A DNA stretch of 64,000 bases from Membranihabitans marinus (GTDB lineage Bacteria > Bacteroidota > Bacteroidia > Chitinophagales > Saprospiraceae). The translations under genes and the position numbers were made by a program. The notes under the pieces were generated by a model. The model saw only the letters and a list, made by a program, of their open reading frames with translations. It had not been told where the DNA came from and did not search any database. The stretch spans positions 96,128 to 160,127 of the forward strand of contig NZ_JAHVHU010000015.1 of assembly GCF_019802045.1 (NCBI RefSeq). Reading direction: 5' to 3'. Below are positions 52,714 to 61,668 of the stretch, piece by piece (the first letter of the stretch is position 1; the number at the start of each line of letters is the position of its first letter).

Positions 52714-53022
52714 TGAATAATTATTAACGGATTACTAATTGATACCTTTTTTTAGATATATGTCTTACAATATACGTAGAAAGACATACAAAATCAGAGG
52801 CCAAAACTATAAAAATATTATGAAATTGGCGGGTAATAGTCAAATAAATATTAAAATAGTTGCTGACGACCGATAAACATTTAATAAAGTTTATACGCAA
52901 ATGAGAAACCAAGGCATGATTTCACGGGTGTCAAGAATGCAATAATCTGTTAATGATCGAGTGGTAGGTAGAAAAATACAGTGTGGATTCGTACGGATCC
53001 CATGTTTTCTGGCTTTTGCAGG
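52714..53022. other. Intergenic region upstream of SusC (4)
   Basis: 309 bases, AT-rich near susC. TAGTTTTG on the minus strand at 52809-52802 fits TAnnTTTG but has no good -33 partner. Nothing else was recognised. Confidence 0.4.
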
Positions 53023-54114
53023 TTATTTGGCTTCTTCTTTACCGAGCCAATTTCCGACAATTTCCCGGATAAGCCCTTCTTCCTGCATTTCCAGTAAATA
53101 CACGCTTAGGGTTTTGCTCCACGGGCTGTCGAGCGGGGTGACAAAACCATATCCCTGGGGGAGATATTCGCCCAGTCCGATGGACAAATCCCGGGCTTGA
53201 TCGGGGTGATTTTCGAGGTAGTATTTGAGTTGCGGTCGGTCATAAACCACTGCGCTGACTTTGCCTTCTTTTAGTTCATGAAGGCTGGTTTTTAGATCCG
53301 GCATTTTTACAATGACACCGGAATGATTTTCTACAAACTCTAGGGCTGGCGAATTGCCGACCAATGCGACCTTGTTCCCGGCCAAATCATTGGGACCTTG
53401 AATGGTTGAGGTATTCAGGCCTGATACCGTGAGTGTGCTGGCTATGCCGGCGACCAGGGAAGTTGCTGTGACCAAAGCTATAATCATCCAGGAACCTGCC
53501 ACAATTCGACCTGCTCTTGTGATGGGCGCCCGATCCCCATACCCCACTGTGGTCATCGTCACAACGGCGAGCCATATTCCGTTGCCTATCCCATGGATGG
53601 GATCTTGAGGAAATTGTTCGGGGTTGGCCTTTCGCTCGGCCAACCAAAAGAGTGCTCCGACGCCGGTGAGAATAAGCAATAATACCGAGACGGCAATAAA
53701 AAAACCTTTGCTGAAAAAAGGTTGGATTCGCTTCCAAATGGAAAGTCCGCCATACGATGATGCGATGGAATAACTGGCGATAAAATAGGGCTGTGTAAAT
53801 CGCACCTGTTCTGCTCGCTCTGATGTGATGCTTATGGGACCAACAACCACGTCCACTTGTTCATTTTTGACCAAACGAAGTGCCTCGTCTACATTGGCAT
53901 TCCAGATGTACTTATAGCTTAGATTGTGTAAATCAGCGAGTTCTTCCCAGACCTCGATGGAGATACCTTGCGGATCAGTACTATCTTCCATCACAAAAGG
54001 TGGGTTCCCGGAAACCAAGACTTTAAGGGTGTCCTGACTATTTGCGGGGATCAGCATTTGGCAAAAAAGAAATGCCGAGAAAAATACTTTAGCAAAAATG
54101 CTTCTAGTCAGCAT
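53023..54114 (-). CDS. Prokaryotic glutamate-receptor-like K+ channel (GluR0 type)
   Basis: 363 residues with a Sec signal (MLTRSIFAKVFFSAFLFCQMLIPANS). Order of parts: ligand-binding lobe S1 (about 28-125, 'LKVLVSGNPPFVMEDS', 'VDVVVGPISITSERAEQVRFTQPYF'); TM1 (about 137-160); the pore helix and filter 'TMTTVGYGD' ending at 194; TM2 (about 203-230); and S2 (about 235-355, 'VALVGNSPALEFVEN', 'GKVSAVVYDRPQLKYYL'). This is the topology of GluR0: a periplasmic amino-acid-binding domain split by an inverted K+ channel pore, and TTVGYGD is the K+ selectivity filter. It follows yqeY by 12 bases in the same direction. Confidence 0.9.
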   Translation of the reverse strand: MLTRSIFAKVFFSAFLFCQMLIPANSQDTLKVLVSGNPPFVMEDSTDPQGISIEVWEELADLHNLSYKYIWNANVDEALRLVKNEQVDVVVGPISITSERAEQVRFTQPYFIASYSIASSYGGLSIWKRIQPFFSKGFFIAVSVLLLILTGVGALFWLAERKANPEQFPQDPIHGIGNGIWLAVVTMTTVGYGDRAPITRAGRIVAGSWMIIALVTATSLVAGIASTLTVSGLNTSTIQGPNDLAGNKVALVGNSPALEFVENHSGVIVKMPDLKTSLHELKEGKVSAVVYDRPQLKYYLENHPDQARDLSIGLGEYLPQGYGFVTPLDSPWSKTLSVYLLEMQEEGLIREIVGNWLGKEEAK

Positions 54115-54126
54115 AATGTCCGATCA

Positions 54127-54573
54127 TTAAGAAAGCCGAGCTTTGACCAGCGTGGCTATCGTCTTTCCATCTGCTCGTCCACCCATCTCTTTTTGTGCTA
54201 GTCCCATGACCCGACCCATGTCTGCCATGGTTTTTGCGCCCGTTTCATCAATGATGGCATCAATTTTTAGTTTAATCTCATCTTCACTCAGCTGTTCGGG
54301 TAAATAGGCCTGGATATGTTCGATTTCAGATCGTTCTTTTTCAGCAAGATCATCGCGGCCTTCTTTTTCATAAATTTCTAATGATTCCTGTCGAGATTTG
54401 ACCATTTTTTGAATGATCTTCAGCTCTTTGGAGTCATCCATAGCCCCACCACTACCATCTGTTTTGGCCAGGATGATTTCCGATTTTACGGCTCTAAGTG
54501 CTCTTAGTTTATCTTTGTCCTTTGATTTCATGGCCTGAACCATGTCTTTTTGAATGCGGTTTTCTAAACTCAT
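54127..54573 (-). CDS. yqeY: GatB/YqeY domain protein
   Basis: 148 residues, the usual family length. 'SLENRIQKDMVQAMKSKDKDKLRALRAVKSEI', 'AYLPEQLSEDEIKLKIDAIIDETGAKTMADMGRVMG' and the end 'GRADGKTIATLVKARL' are diagnostic of YqeY, related to the tRNA-binding tail of the GatB amidotransferase subunit. Cytoplasmic; the exact function is unsettled. It has its own promoter motif and probably transcribes the channel gene downstream. Confidence 0.92.
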   Translation of the reverse strand: MSLENRIQKDMVQAMKSKDKDKLRALRAVKSEIILAKTDGSGGAMDDSKELKIIQKMVKSRQESLEIYEKEGRDDLAEKERSEIEHIQAYLPEQLSEDEIKLKIDAIIDETGAKTMADMGRVMGLAQKEMGGRADGKTIATLVKARLS

Positions 54574-54609
54574 TGGAACTTAATTGGGTAATAAAATTTA
54601 CTTGAGACT

Positions 54610-54617
54610 CAAAGATA
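54610..54617 (-). promoter_or_regulatory. Promoter -7 element of yqeY
   Basis: TATCTTTG on the minus strand, an exact TAnnTTTG, 37 bases before the ATG at 54573. No TTG at the ideal -33 spacing. Confidence 0.45.
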
Positions 54618-54762
54618 TGCTTTTTTCAGGACACTATGATCCTCGGGCGAGCAGCTGATTGATGAGGTATTGATTCTTTTCATGCGGAGCCGCTTCGGTA
54701 GCACTGGCTATTTATTAAAATATATGCTTCAGATCTCTATGGCTTAGGATGGCCTGAAAGCT

Positions 54763-55434
54763 TCAATATACTTCCAGGTCGCCATTGGAATGTCCACAAA
54801 TGATATAGTCTGCCATATCGATGAAAAGACCGTTACACACCACACCTGGAATTTGATTCAATTTTACTTCGAGTTCCGCCACATTTTTTATCAGTCCGAA
54901 ATCCGAATCCAGGATATAATTTCCATTGTCCGTCACAAAAAAGCCGTCATCTGACTCGCGCAGTGTGGTATCAGCATCCAGTTCTTGGATATGCCCGGCT
55001 GTGACTTGCCACGCGTAGGGAACAACCTCGACCGGCACCGAAAACGACCCAAGGCGTTCTACCTTTTTGGAGTCGTCGATGATGATAAGGTATAGATCAG
55101 TAATAGCTCCCACAATTTTTTCACGCAGTAAAGCACCACCGCCACCCTTGATTAGGTTTTTGGACGGATCTACTTCATCAGCACCATCAATAGTGATGTC
55201 CAATCGGTGAACTTCATGATGGGCCATCAAGGGGATATGCAATGATTTCGCGAGCTCTTCAGAGGCTTGGGATGTCGGGAAGCATGTAATGTTTAGTCCT
55301 TCTTTTACTTTAGTTCCCAAAGCATGTATTGCATAGAAGGCTGTAGACCCGGTTCCCAGGCCGATTTTCATGCCAGGTTTTACATATTCGGCAGCTTTTT
55401 TACCAGCTAGTTCTTTCGGATTCAGATTATTCAT
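54763..55434 (-). CDS. rpiA: Ribose-5-phosphate isomerase A
   Basis: The frame opens at 55458, but a promoter -7 element (55456-55463) overlaps that point, so ATG 55434 (MNNLNPKELAGKKAAEYV) is the start. The product has 223 residues, normal for RpiA. The motifs are intact: 'GLGTGSTAFYAI' (phosphate loop), 'ITIDGADEVDPSKNLIKGGGGALLREKI' (catalytic Asp and Glu) and 'NGLFIDMADYIICG'. It interconverts ribose-5-phosphate and ribulose-5-phosphate in the pentose phosphate pathway. Confidence 0.96.
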   Translation of the reverse strand: MNNLNPKELAGKKAAEYVKPGMKIGLGTGSTAFYAIHALGTKVKEGLNITCFPTSQASEELAKSLHIPLMAHHEVHRLDITIDGADEVDPSKNLIKGGGGALLREKIVGAITDLYLIIIDDSKKVERLGSFSVPVEVVPYAWQVTAGHIQELDADTTLRESDDGFFVTDNGNYILDSDFGLIKNVAELEVKLNQIPGVVCNGLFIDMADYIICGHSNGDLEVY

Positions 55435-55455
55435 TGCGCATAATGTTTGAGAAAA

Positions 55456-55463
55456 CAAAGGTA
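55456..55463 (-). promoter_or_regulatory. Promoter -7 element of rpiA
   Basis: TACCTTTG on the minus strand, exact for TAnnTTTG, 22 bases before ATG 55434. It decides the rpiA start, because the longer frame would begin inside it. Confidence 0.5.
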
Positions 55464-55488
55464 CTTAAAATTTCATTGTAGCGGCGGG

Positions 55489-58400
55489 TTAGTTTCTTTT
55501 TTCAACCGCCGGAGGTTCAGGGACCGCTGGGGGACTATCGGCGATAGCTTTGAGCAGATATCCCACAGCAGCTTTGAGCTGTGGATCATTCCCCCGGGCT
55601 AGCGCACTGGGATCTTCGGGAATGTAAATGTCCGGTTCTACACCATGGCCCTCCGGGAACCAGGTCTGATCGGGATTGTACATTCTGAATGTCGGTGCAG
55701 TTACGCTACCGCCATCCACGAGAGTAGGGGTTCCTGTAATCCCGATCAGCCCACCCCAGGTTTTGGTGCCGATCAGTGGTCCAATTCCGGCTTTTCGAAA
55801 GTAATCCGGAAAGGCATCACCACCGGAACCTGACCAGCCATTGATTAACATAGCCTTTGGACCAAAATGCGCAGTTGGAGGCCAGGACCAGGTCGCTCCG
55901 TCCCGTACATCCCAATAAGCCAATGCCGGTCGGTTGAGCAATTCTATAAACCGATCGGGAATCTGTCCTCCATTATTGAACCGTTCGTCGATCACCAGGG
56001 CTTTTTTGTTGATTTGGCCATAAAACATACGCACCAATTCTTTTTGGCCATCCAGACCGGTACTTGGCACATACACATACCCAATCTGCCCGTCAGAAGC
56101 CTCATCGACATATTTTCTATTTTGTTCTATCCAAGCCAGATTTCGTAGCCGTGTTTCGGAGGCCATGGTGTTGACGTAAACTGTATTACGGTGGGTGCCG
56201 GATGCATCATCGCTGATGACCAGTGCCACTGTTTTTCCGGCTAATCCTTCAAATGCGGCATATGGATTTTTGAATTGTGCCAGCTCCAGGCCGTTAACTT
56301 CCAATATGTATTGACCTTCTTTCACGCCGATTCCCGGTGCATCAAGCGGAGACCGTACTTCGGTATCCCAGGCGGCCGGACGGATTATCTTTGCAATTTT
56401 GTATGCACCCTGATCCATTGACCAGTTAATGCCGAGATACCCTACCGGAGTATTCTTTGATTCTTCCGTGTCGCCCCCGCTTCGATAGGTGTGTGAAGCA
56501 TTTAATTCCCCGATTAGTTCGCCGATCAGGTAATTTAGGTCGGTTCTGGAATGTGCATGCTCCACCAGATTGCCATATTTGGCTTTCATCTCATCCCAGT
56601 CCACACCGTGAAGATTTTGATCATAAAAATAGTCTCGTTCGATGCGCCAGACATCGTTAAATATTTGTTTCCATTCCTTTTTAGGATCCACCCATGTCTG
56701 GATTTGATCCAACGGCACTATTTTTTCTAGTTTTTTTCCTTTACCGGGAGCTATGAATCCCATTTTTCCTCGGGTCCCCGTAAGGATTTTCTGGTGATCT
56801 GCCGTGAATTGATAAAAACTAATTCCGGAAATTACAGTTTCTTCTTTTTTGTCTTTAAGGTCAAAATATTGTAAGCGGGTCTTTCCATCGATTTCGCCTT
56901 TGACAGGTCGGCGCAGGTAATACACTTTATTATCTGTCAAATAAGGATGGGAGATATTTCCGGGTGCCAGTGGAAGGATGATCATTCGAGATTCCATGCC
57001 TTCAAAATCAATCCGGAGCTGGTCTTTGGTGGTATCCTGGTCGATGGAATCCTTTTTCTTTTCTTTGGTTGTGCTGGTATTGATCGTTACAGAATCGTTT
57101 TCAGCCAGGAACGGTGACCTCTCTTCTTTATCCAATGGAATGAGTGCAATCTGACTGCTGTTAACATAAACCCAGGAATTGTCAAATGAGCTGTATTGGG
57201 GTGAGAATCGTTGATTGGTCTGGAGTACCAAGAATTTATTATCCGTTGAAAAAGCGGGTTGGGTACAATTGTAAAAGCCAGAAGTCACCTGGTGTTTTTT
57301 TTGTTTTTTGGTGTCATAAATAAAAATGGCATTTTGCCGATTGGTTAGCCCCCGGTCATAAACCAGGTATCTGCTGTCACCGGACCAGCTTATTTTAAAA
57401 TTATCCAAGGCACCCTGGAATAAATAAAGCCCTTGGTCTATGCGGTGAATCTGATTTGTTTCTGTGTCGATCCAATGCAGAACCATGTCCTGGCCGATCC
57501 AGGCTAGTTTTTTACTATCGGGGGACCAGAATGGTTGGTATTTAAATCCTGTTTTAAAATGAGTGAGTGAAGTTGTTTCATTGCCTTGATGATCGGCGAT
57601 CATGAGTTGATACTCCCCGCTTTGATCACTCCAATAGGCCCATTTGGAACCGTCCGGACTCCAGGCCGGATAACGCTCAGCACTGCCGGAAGAAGAGGTC
57701 ATGTTTCGTACTGCGCCTTTTTCGGCCGGCAGGGTGAATATATCGCCCCGGGCTTCGACCAGAACGCGATTTCCATCCGGAGATGGAGATACGTTTTGCA
57801 ACAAGGCTGAAACATTTTTTAGTTGAGGCCTGGTATTAATAAAATCATCAACAATGGTGATATCCACCTTATTATAACGGTGTGTGTGAAGATCCAGCAA
57901 ATAAATACTTCCACCGGCCTCAAATACAATATCGTCTGGTCCCAGTGCTGGCAAATGTATGTCATAGTCCCGGAATTCTGTAATCTGTTTGTGCTTCTTT
58001 GTGTCGGTATCGTAGGCCCATATATTCGCCCGTTTGTGTTGGCCGCGATCCGACAGGTAATAAATGGTATTCTCATGCCACATAGGCAGTTCGTCATTGT
58101 GATCACTACGAGTGATGTTCTCCGAGGTGTAGTTGTTCCGGTCAAAAATGAAAATGTCTGCAGCCATGCCGCCCCGGTACCGCTTCCAGGTGCGTGTGAT
58201 TCGGCTTTTGTAGGTGAATGCCAGGTTTTTTCCATCGGGAGAGAAGGAACCGAACTCGGCGTGTTCCAACGCTAGTGGAATGGGAAGACTGCCTTCAGCA
58301 GAAACTCTGAAAAACTGGTTGTATCGTTGTTTGCCACTGTACCGCGACGAAGCGAATAAAAGACTATCACCGGACGGGTACCACTCTACCACCCGATCAG

Positions 58401-58743
58401 ACATACCGTGGTGGGTCAGGCGCTGCGGATTCCCACCGTGGGTATTTATAGTGTAGATGTCCGTATTTCCGTCGTAGTTGGCTGAAAAGGCAATTTGGTG
58501 GCCATCCGGAGAAAAGCGGGGGTAGGTTTCCGGACCCTCTGGAGAGCTTAATCGATACGCCTGACCACCGGTTTTTGATACCAGCCACAAATCGTTTGCA
58601 AAACTAAATACGATGTGTTCAGCTGATACATCCGGGTACCGGTAGATGTGGTCTTGGGCTGTAGCCGATGATGCTGCCAGGTATAGAGCTGCTACAATGT
58701 GGAAAATAAAAAGGCAGTGTGAATAGAGGTTCTTGGTTTTCAT
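55489..58743 (-). CDS. Tricorn-like S41-family protease with PDZ domain
   Basis: 1,084 residues with a Sec signal (CLFIFHIVAALYLAASSATAQ). Residues about 30-640 form two WD40/TolB-like propellers with repeated 'FSPDG..IAFS', 'WSPDGSKWAYWSD', 'WSPDSKKLAWIG'. Then a C1 helical part ('LVEHAHSRTDLNYLIGELIGE', with a candidate catalytic His), a PDZ domain (about 775-850, 'GVKEGQYILEVNGLEL') and the S41 catalytic core with the nucleophile Ser near 970 in 'LINGWSGSGGDAFPDYF' and 'KALVIDERFNNGG'. The archaeal tricorn is cytosolic, whereas this signal-bearing form is periplasmic. It degrades oligopeptides. It lies 54 bases upstream of rpiA, which has its own promoter. Confidence 0.93.
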   Translation of the reverse strand: MKTKNLYSHCLFIFHIVAALYLAASSATAQDHIYRYPDVSAEHIVFSFANDLWLVSKTGGQAYRLSSPEGPETYPRFSPDGHQIAFSANYDGNTDIYTINTHGGNPQRLTHHGMSDRVVEWYPSGDSLLFASSRYSGKQRYNQFFRVSAEGSLPIPLALEHAEFGSFSPDGKNLAFTYKSRITRTWKRYRGGMAADIFIFDRNNYTSENITRSDHNDELPMWHENTIYYLSDRGQHKRANIWAYDTDTKKHKQITEFRDYDIHLPALGPDDIVFEAGGSIYLLDLHTHRYNKVDITIVDDFINTRPQLKNVSALLQNVSPSPDGNRVLVEARGDIFTLPAEKGAVRNMTSSSGSAERYPAWSPDGSKWAYWSDQSGEYQLMIADHQGNETTSLTHFKTGFKYQPFWSPDSKKLAWIGQDMVLHWIDTETNQIHRIDQGLYLFQGALDNFKISWSGDSRYLVYDRGLTNRQNAIFIYDTKKQKKHQVTSGFYNCTQPAFSTDNKFLVLQTNQRFSPQYSSFDNSWVYVNSSQIALIPLDKEERSPFLAENDSVTINTSTTKEKKKDSIDQDTTKDQLRIDFEGMESRMIILPLAPGNISHPYLTDNKVYYLRRPVKGEIDGKTRLQYFDLKDKKEETVISGISFYQFTADHQKILTGTRGKMGFIAPGKGKKLEKIVPLDQIQTWVDPKKEWKQIFNDVWRIERDYFYDQNLHGVDWDEMKAKYGNLVEHAHSRTDLNYLIGELIGELNASHTYRSGGDTEESKNTPVGYLGINWSMDQGAYKIAKIIRPAAWDTEVRSPLDAPGIGVKEGQYILEVNGLELAQFKNPYAAFEGLAGKTVALVISDDASGTHRNTVYVNTMASETRLRNLAWIEQNRKYVDEASDGQIGYVYVPSTGLDGQKELVRMFYGQINKKALVIDERFNNGGQIPDRFIELLNRPALAYWDVRDGATWSWPPTAHFGPKAMLINGWSGSGGDAFPDYFRKAGIGPLIGTKTWGGLIGITGTPTLVDGGSVTAPTFRMYNPDQTWFPEGHGVEPDIYIPEDPSALARGNDPQLKAAVGYLLKAIADSPPAVPEPPAVEKRN

Positions 58744-58776
58744 ATGATAAGGTGATTTAAATGAGCTTGCATTTCG

Positions 58777-58784
58777 TATCTTTG
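58777..58784 (+). promoter_or_regulatory. Candidate -7 element for a small plus-strand transcript
   Basis: TATCTTTG is an exact TAnnTTTG on the plus strand, 19 bases before a GTG start. It has no TTG at -33. It lies on the opposite strand from all neighbours. Confidence 0.35.
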
Positions 58785-58802
58785 ACGGGCTATTGAAAAA
58801 TT

Positions 58803-58925
58803 GTGGTGCGTGTTATAAAATATTGTATTTTCATATTTGCTCTAATCCCGCATCCTGTCCTTGCCTCAATGTCGTGTCAAAAATCAACAAACCTCCCTCA
58901 AGAATATTCGGTGATACTGAATTAA
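58803..58925 (+). CDS. Possible 40-residue signal-peptide-bearing small protein
   Basis: GTG 58803 (or 58806) begins VVRVIKYCIFIFALIPHPVL, then ASMSCQKSTNLPQEYSVILN and a TAA. A basic start, a hydrophobic core and 'LASMSC' resemble a Sec or lipoprotein signal. After cleavage only about 15-20 residues would remain. It may be the 5' stub of a lost lipoprotein gene or a true small secreted peptide. Support comes only from the signal-like sequence and the upstream -7 element. Confidence 0.3.
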   Translation: MVRVIKYCIFIFALIPHPVLASMSCQKSTNLPQEYSVILN

Positions 58926-59085
58926 TAGACCCGGAAGGCTGATTTCGATGTATATCATAACCTGTGAGTGTGTAAACACCACTACAGACTACACAACTAT
59001 TTTATTTTATCCAACCGATCCCTTCGTCGTTAATATATCCGAAGCCCATAGTGCATAAAATGTGGCAAACACACATTTATCTTGT

Positions 59086-60951
59086 CTACCGGCCCATGTG
59101 TACGAGCAAGACTGAAATGTCAGCGGGTGAAACGCCCGAAATCCGGCTCGCTTGACCGATATTCATGGGTTTTGAAGCCATTAGTTTTTCACGTCCTTCC
59201 ATGGATAGGGAGGATATTTTGTGATAATCTACGTTTTCACCCAGACTGACTTCTTCCAGTCGCTTGTGTTTTTGGGCCTGCTCCAATTCTTTTTTGATGT
59301 ATCCACTGTATTTCATTTCGATTTCTGCACTATTGATGGCTTCTTCGCTTTCTTGATTCAAAAAATCATCCAACGGATTCAAATAGGGGCGTAGGTCTTC
59401 AAAATGAACATTGGGCCGAAGAATAAGCGTTTCCAGTTTAATTTTTTGAGGTAATGGTGAACTGTTAATGGTCTCCAGGTAGGGATTAATCAGTCCGGGT
59501 TCCACACTAAAGTCGCGTGCAAAATGCTCAATCCTGGAAATAGCGTCCAGTTTTTGTCGGGTCTGCGCCATGCGCTCCTCCATGCCTTGCATACCTAAAG
59601 CTGCTACTTTGGGCGTTAATCGGATATCAGCATTGTCTTGTCTGAGTAAAATACGGAATTCAGCTCTGCTGGTAAACATGCGATAGGGTTCATCGGTTCC
59701 CTTGTTGACCAGATCATCAATTAACACACCGATGTAGCTGTCGTAGCGGGTTAATACAAAAGGTTCTTCTTCCTGTATTTTGAGATGAGCATTAATCCCT
59801 GCCATAAGGCCTTGGCCGCCAGCTTCTTCATAGCCGGTGGTGCCATTGATTTGTCCGGCGAAGAAAAGATTTGAAATGCGTTTGGTTTCGAGATTGTGTT
59901 TAAGCTGTTGAGGTGGAAAGAAGTCATATTCAATGGCGTAGCCCGGTCGAAACATTTTAACATCCTCGAATCCCTCTATTTTTTTCAGTGCTTTATATTG
60001 TACATCTTCCGGTAAGGAGGATGAAAATCCATTAACATAGATTTCGCAGGTATGTCGTCCTTCCGGTTCTATAAATAACTGATGTCGGTTCCGGTCAGCA
60101 AACCGATCTATTTTATCTTCAATGGACGGACAATATCTGGGGCCAATGCCTCTGATGCGACCGTTGAACATGGGGGAATCCTTAAAGCCTTTTTTTAATT
60201 CATCGTGTACCTCCGATGAGGTATAAGTGATGTGGCAGGGGATTTGATTTTTCAGGACGGGGGTTTGTGTGAAAGAGAATTTATTAGGATGTTCATCTCC
60301 GGGTTGTATTTCCATGCGATCCCAGTGCAATGAACGGCCATCTACCCGGGGCGGAGTCCCTGTCTTCATGCGACCGCTCTCAAATCCGAGTTCTTCCAAC
60401 TGGGCAGTAATCCCTTTGGCTGCGCGTTCTCCGGCACGGCCGCCCCCCATTTTTTTTGCGCCTATATGGATGAGTCCGTTGAGAAAGGTACCATTGGTGA
60501 GAATGACTGTTTTTGATGGAATTTCCAGGCCCAGCGAGGTCCGCACCCCATAGACTCGGTTGTCCCGAACTATTAATCCGGTGACCATTTCCTGCCAAAA
60601 ATCAATCAATGGGTGACTTTCCAGCATTTGACGCCATTTGGAGGCAAATTCCATGCGGTCTGATTGAGCCCGTGGACTCCACATAGCGGGCCCTTTGGAT
60701 CTGTTGAGCATACGAAACTGAATCATGGTATGGTCTGTAACAATCCCTGTATAGCCATTCATAGCATCCATTTCCCGGACAATCTGGCCTTTGGCGATCC
60801 CGCCGATGGCGGGATTGCAGGACATCTGGGCTATGGTGTTCATGTTCATGGTGACCAACATAACCTTTGATCCCATGTTGGCTGCAGCTACAGCTGCTTC
60901 GCAACCAGAGTGACCTCCACCGACGACAATTACATCATATTCTGCAAACAT
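59086..60951 (-). CDS. mnmG: tRNA uridine-5-carboxymethylaminomethyl modification enzyme
   Basis: 621 residues, the normal length of MnmG (GidA). The FAD site 'YDVIVVGGGHSGCEAAVAAANMG' is at the N-terminus. Family motifs follow: 'QMSCNPAIGGIAKGQIVREMDAMNG', 'TGTPPRVDGRSLHWDRME', 'RPGYAIEYDFFPPQQL', 'GTTGYEEAGGQGLMAGINA', 'PYRMFTSRAEFRILLRQDNAD', and a helical MnmE-contact C-terminus ending 'QASRISGVSPADISVLLVHMGR'. With MnmE it adds the cmnm5 group to the wobble uridine of certain tRNAs, in the cytoplasm. A core gene that marks the end of the accessory loci. Confidence 0.97.
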   Translation of the reverse strand: MFAEYDVIVVGGGHSGCEAAVAAANMGSKVMLVTMNMNTIAQMSCNPAIGGIAKGQIVREMDAMNGYTGIVTDHTMIQFRMLNRSKGPAMWSPRAQSDRMEFASKWRQMLESHPLIDFWQEMVTGLIVRDNRVYGVRTSLGLEIPSKTVILTNGTFLNGLIHIGAKKMGGGRAGERAAKGITAQLEELGFESGRMKTGTPPRVDGRSLHWDRMEIQPGDEHPNKFSFTQTPVLKNQIPCHITYTSSEVHDELKKGFKDSPMFNGRIRGIGPRYCPSIEDKIDRFADRNRHQLFIEPEGRHTCEIYVNGFSSSLPEDVQYKALKKIEGFEDVKMFRPGYAIEYDFFPPQQLKHNLETKRISNLFFAGQINGTTGYEEAGGQGLMAGINAHLKIQEEEPFVLTRYDSYIGVLIDDLVNKGTDEPYRMFTSRAEFRILLRQDNADIRLTPKVAALGMQGMEERMAQTRQKLDAISRIEHFARDFSVEPGLINPYLETINSSPLPQKIKLETLILRPNVHFEDLRPYLNPLDDFLNQESEEAINSAEIEMKYSGYIKKELEQAQKHKRLEEVSLGENVDYHKISSLSMEGREKLMASKPMNIGQASRISGVSPADISVLLVHMGR

Positions 60952-60980
60952 AGGTATTCTATACTATTGATAATGAACTG

Positions 60981-60988
60981 CAAAAATA
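60981..60988 (-). promoter_or_regulatory. Promoter -7 element of mnmG
   Basis: TATTTTTG on the minus strand, followed by CAG. It is an exact TAnnTTTG, 30 bases before the ATG at 60951. Confidence 0.5.
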
Positions 60989-61135
60989 CGGTTTTTTGAA
61001 GATATTATCGATAAAATTGAGATTCTATTTCGACATATTAAAAATTATAATAATGTGTAATTATCGTGTGATATGGTCGATATCTTGATTTGAAATGTTA
61101 AAAAAGATATTTAACGTTTTTAGATGGGTGTAATA

Positions 61136-61167
61136 TTGGCCATTAATGTCAACTTATTATACCTTTG
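61136..61167 (+). promoter_or_regulatory. Promoter candidate with long leader, giant secreted protein
   Basis: TTG at 61136-61138 and TACCTTTG at 61160-61167 with a 21-base spacer match both Bacteroidota elements. Transcription from here would give a leader of about 495 bases including the GC-rich island. Confidence 0.5.
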
Positions 61168-61509
61168 TGCAGTGACGGAAGACGAGTGTAATAAGCAAAG
61201 GTGTGCACCCGGCGCGTACGCTAAAAAGTTTTTCCAGGGAGGAGTTTGAAGATATCAAATTTCTTCTATATGATTAAATATCTAAAACCAGTGATATGTA
61301 TTGCGTTGTTTTTAATGGTATTTAATTCTGAAATAAAAAATATATGAATTTTTGCATTAAATATTTTTTAGTTTGATGTTTTATGTCTAAATTTATTCCC
61401 TGTGACGGAACAGGTGGTCTGTTTTCGGAGCGAGAATTAGAAATTAGACATGTTATTGTCCCATTTTAAAACCAAAAACTGTTGATGAGAAGACCCTTAC
61501 TTTTACCAT

Positions 61510-61517
61510 TAATTTTG
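61510..61517 (+). promoter_or_regulatory. Second promoter candidate, giant secreted protein
   Basis: TAATTTTG followed by CGG is an exact TAnnTTTG, giving a leader of about 145 bases. A TTG lies slightly too far upstream (61482-61484). Confidence 0.35.
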
Positions 61518-61668
61518 CGGGTAGTTAATTCAATAAGAAGCGCTGAGCAAGCTTTTTCTAAGGAGAAAGGTTTGTTTGGTTTTTTGTAATTTGGAATTAT
61601 TGTTTATTTATTTTATTTACATAACTTATTTTAAGAACCGATTGTTTAATCAACCAAAACTAGAACTC

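Larger units (their letters stand above)
58744..59085. other. Intergenic region with possible small exported-peptide gene
   Basis: 342 bases between the mnmG end and the protease start (both -). The plus strand carries TATCTTTG at 58777-58784 and a 40-codon frame with a signal-like start at 58803. The remainder is stop-rich. Confidence 0.45.
60952..61668. other. Long divergent intergenic region (mnmG / giant secreted protein)
   Basis: 717 bases. The mnmG promoter is at 60981-60988 (-). Two candidate plus-strand promoters lie at 61136-61167 and 61510-61517. A GC-rich island ('gtgcacccggcgcgtacgc', about 61204-61222) stands out in AT-rich surroundings just after the first. Short frames at 61270-61347 (25 codons, hydrophobic) and around 61484-61590 are open, but I do not accept them as genes. 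Part may be a structured leader RNA. Confidence 0.45.

Noticed and set aside
61270..61347. 25-codon hydrophobic frame in the leader of the giant protein
   Set aside because: Short and AT-rich, where hydrophobic codons arise by chance. No Shine-Dalgarno and no sign of conservation is available.
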